Origin: Nitrospirales bacterium
GTDB lineage: Bacteria > Nitrospirota > Thermodesulfovibrionia > Thermodesulfovibrionales > Dissulfurispiraceae
Assembly: GCA_020846375.1 (NCBI GenBank)
Contig: JADLDZ010000038.1
Coordinates: 1-6,080, forward strand
DNA: 6,080 bases
Reading direction: 5' to 3'
Of the stretch, positions 5,149-6,080 are shown in pieces; positions within the stretch are counted from its first letter, which is position 1; the number at the start of each line of letters is the position of its first letter. Both the position numbers and the translations under genes were made by a program. Below the pieces are notes generated by a model, which had not been told where the DNA came from, ran no database searches, and worked only from the letters and a program-made list of their open reading frames with translations.

Positions 5149-6080
5149 AGTGCGGTATCCGCTCGCTTTGTCAGACTATCAAAGGCCTCCCGCCTCTTCC
5201 ATTGAGCGACCCCGAAACTGGCGGTCACCCGATGAACAGGGCTGAAGGAACCATTCTCCAACAGCTTCCGCAGCTTCTCCGCTACGAGAGTCGCCCCTTC
5301 CAGGGAGGTTTCGGGGAGCAGCACCATAAACTCCTCACCTCCCCATCTTCCGAAGGAGTCGACATTCCGAATATTCCCCCGTACCAGGGAGGAGACCCTC
5401 TTCAGCACCGAATCGCCCACCTGGTGTCCATAGGTATCATTAATGCTCTTGAACCGGTCGATATCGAACATGAGAAGAGATAGTGGGCTCTCATACCTCT
5501 CCGCTCTCGCCATTTCCTTTCCAAGAGCATCCTCGAAGGTCTGCCGGTTGAAGGCGCCGGTGAGCCTGTCCACCGTTGCGGCAATCCTCAGCGCCTCCTC
5601 CGCGCGTTTCAGCTCGGTAATATCGCGGGATATTCCCATGACTCCCAGGAAATTGCCTTCGGTATCACGCAAGATAGACGCAGAGAGAAAAGAGGGGAGC
5701 GGCTCACCGCCACTGCGCTTGTTGATGATTTCCCCGATGAACTGTCCCGTTTTGAGGATGGAATCGTAGATCCTCATGCTCTCTTCCCTGTCGTCATAAA
5801 GAATGCCCACAGGTTTTCCCAATACTTCTTCCGCCTTATAGCCGAAGGTCCTTTCCGCTGCCATATTGAAGCCCACAATCCTGCGCTCCCTGTCCACCGT
5901 GATGATCATGTCCAGGGAGCTGTCGATGATATGGACCGCATATTCCTGGGAGGCCTTCAGGTCCTTATTCAACAATTCCAATTGCTGTTGCTGCAGCTTC
6001 AGCTCCCTTTCCACCCTCTTCTGCTCCTCGAGGGACCTCTCGAGCCTGTTTACATGCAGAGCCAGCGCGACGATCAGGAT
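5100..6080 (-). CDS. Membrane-anchored PAS-GGDEF diguanylate cyclase, N-terminus cut by the window edge
   Basis: The frame is open to the last base, giving 326 visible residues; the GTG at 6014 is internal. Counting from the edge, ILIVALALHV (1-10) looks like the end of a transmembrane helix. A Gln/Glu/Leu-rich coiled coil follows (about 11-42), then a PAS domain with its C-terminal PAC part (about 45-160, with GFNMAAERTFGY and VMGISRDITELKRAEEAL), then GGDEF (about 167-326). The catalytic motif is GGEEF (247-251) and the RxxD inhibitory site RNVD (238-241) is exactly five residues before it. DRLTGAFNRQTFE, FDIDRFKSINDTYGHQVGD and ADTALYHAKNSGRNRV are all intact, so GTP-to-cyclic-di-GMP synthesis with product inhibition is expected. 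The PAS input is unknown, since no haem- or flavin-specific signature is evident. Any periplasmic sensor domain lies outside the window. Confidence 0.93.
   Translation of the reverse strand: MLIVALALHVNRLERSLEEQKRVERELKLQQQQLELLNKDLKASQEYAVHIIDSSLDMIITVDRERRIVGFNMAAERTFGYKAEEVLGKPVGILYDDREESMRIYDSILKTGQFIGEIINKRSGGEPLPSFLSASILRDTEGNFLGVMGISRDITELKRAEEALRIAATVDRLTGAFNRQTFEDALGKEMARAERYESPLSLLMFDIDRFKSINDTYGHQVGDSVLKRVSSLVRGNIRNVDSFGRWGGEEFMVLLPETSLEGATLVAEKLRKLLENGSFSPVHRVTASFGVAQWKRREAFDSLTKRADTALYHAKNSGRNRVESDS

Noticed and set aside
5402..5584. 60-codon minus-strand frame inside the GGDEF gene
   Set aside because: It lies in a different frame within conserved GGDEF coding sequence and has no independent support.

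Overview
The window carries six protein-coding genes, two of them cut by the window edges. The codon and GC character is that of a moderately GC-rich bacterium. A four-subunit 2-oxoacid:ferredoxin oxidoreductase, a Crp/Fnr regulator and a PAS-GGDEF protein together suggest an anaerobic or facultative bacterium with ferredoxin-based carbon metabolism. A Nitrospirota or Desulfobacterota (deltaproteobacterial) source would fit, but this is an inference from gene content and cannot be proven from the window.

Layout. Positions 1-408 (+) hold the 3' part of an XRE-family helix-turn-helix regulator. It ends just before a strong hairpin terminator with a 13-bp stem (414-452), which also sits at the end of the convergent por operon. 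Positions 472-3491 (-) hold a compact operon transcribed in the order gamma, delta, alpha, beta (porC-porD-porA-porB). Every junction is overlapped or almost so (ATGA, TAATG, TAATATG), so the four subunits are probably translationally coupled. Upstream on the same strand, after a 134-bp leader, lies a Crp/Fnr-family regulator (3626-4324, -). It has no cysteine and a degenerate cAMP pocket, and it is a natural candidate to control itself and the por genes.

The 287-bp gap at 4325-4611 is a divergent promoter region. It has an extended -10 facing the regulator and a perfect TTGACA -35 facing a small, unrecognised, single-pass membrane protein (4612-5148, +). The 3' end of that gene overlaps, antiparallel by 49 bp, the 3' end of a membrane-anchored PAS-GGDEF diguanylate cyclase (5100-6080, -, cut at its N-terminus by the window edge).

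Functionally, the core is reversible, CoA-dependent oxidative decarboxylation of a 2-oxoacid (most likely pyruvate) to acyl-CoA, CO2 and reduced ferredoxin. The most interesting leads are the unknown ligand of the adjacent regulator and the sites it may use, a Glu-to-Gly change in a conserved PorB motif, and the unrecognised membrane protein whose C-terminal codons lie opposite the conserved end of a GGDEF domain. I saw no mobile element, CRISPR array, tRNA or rRNA.
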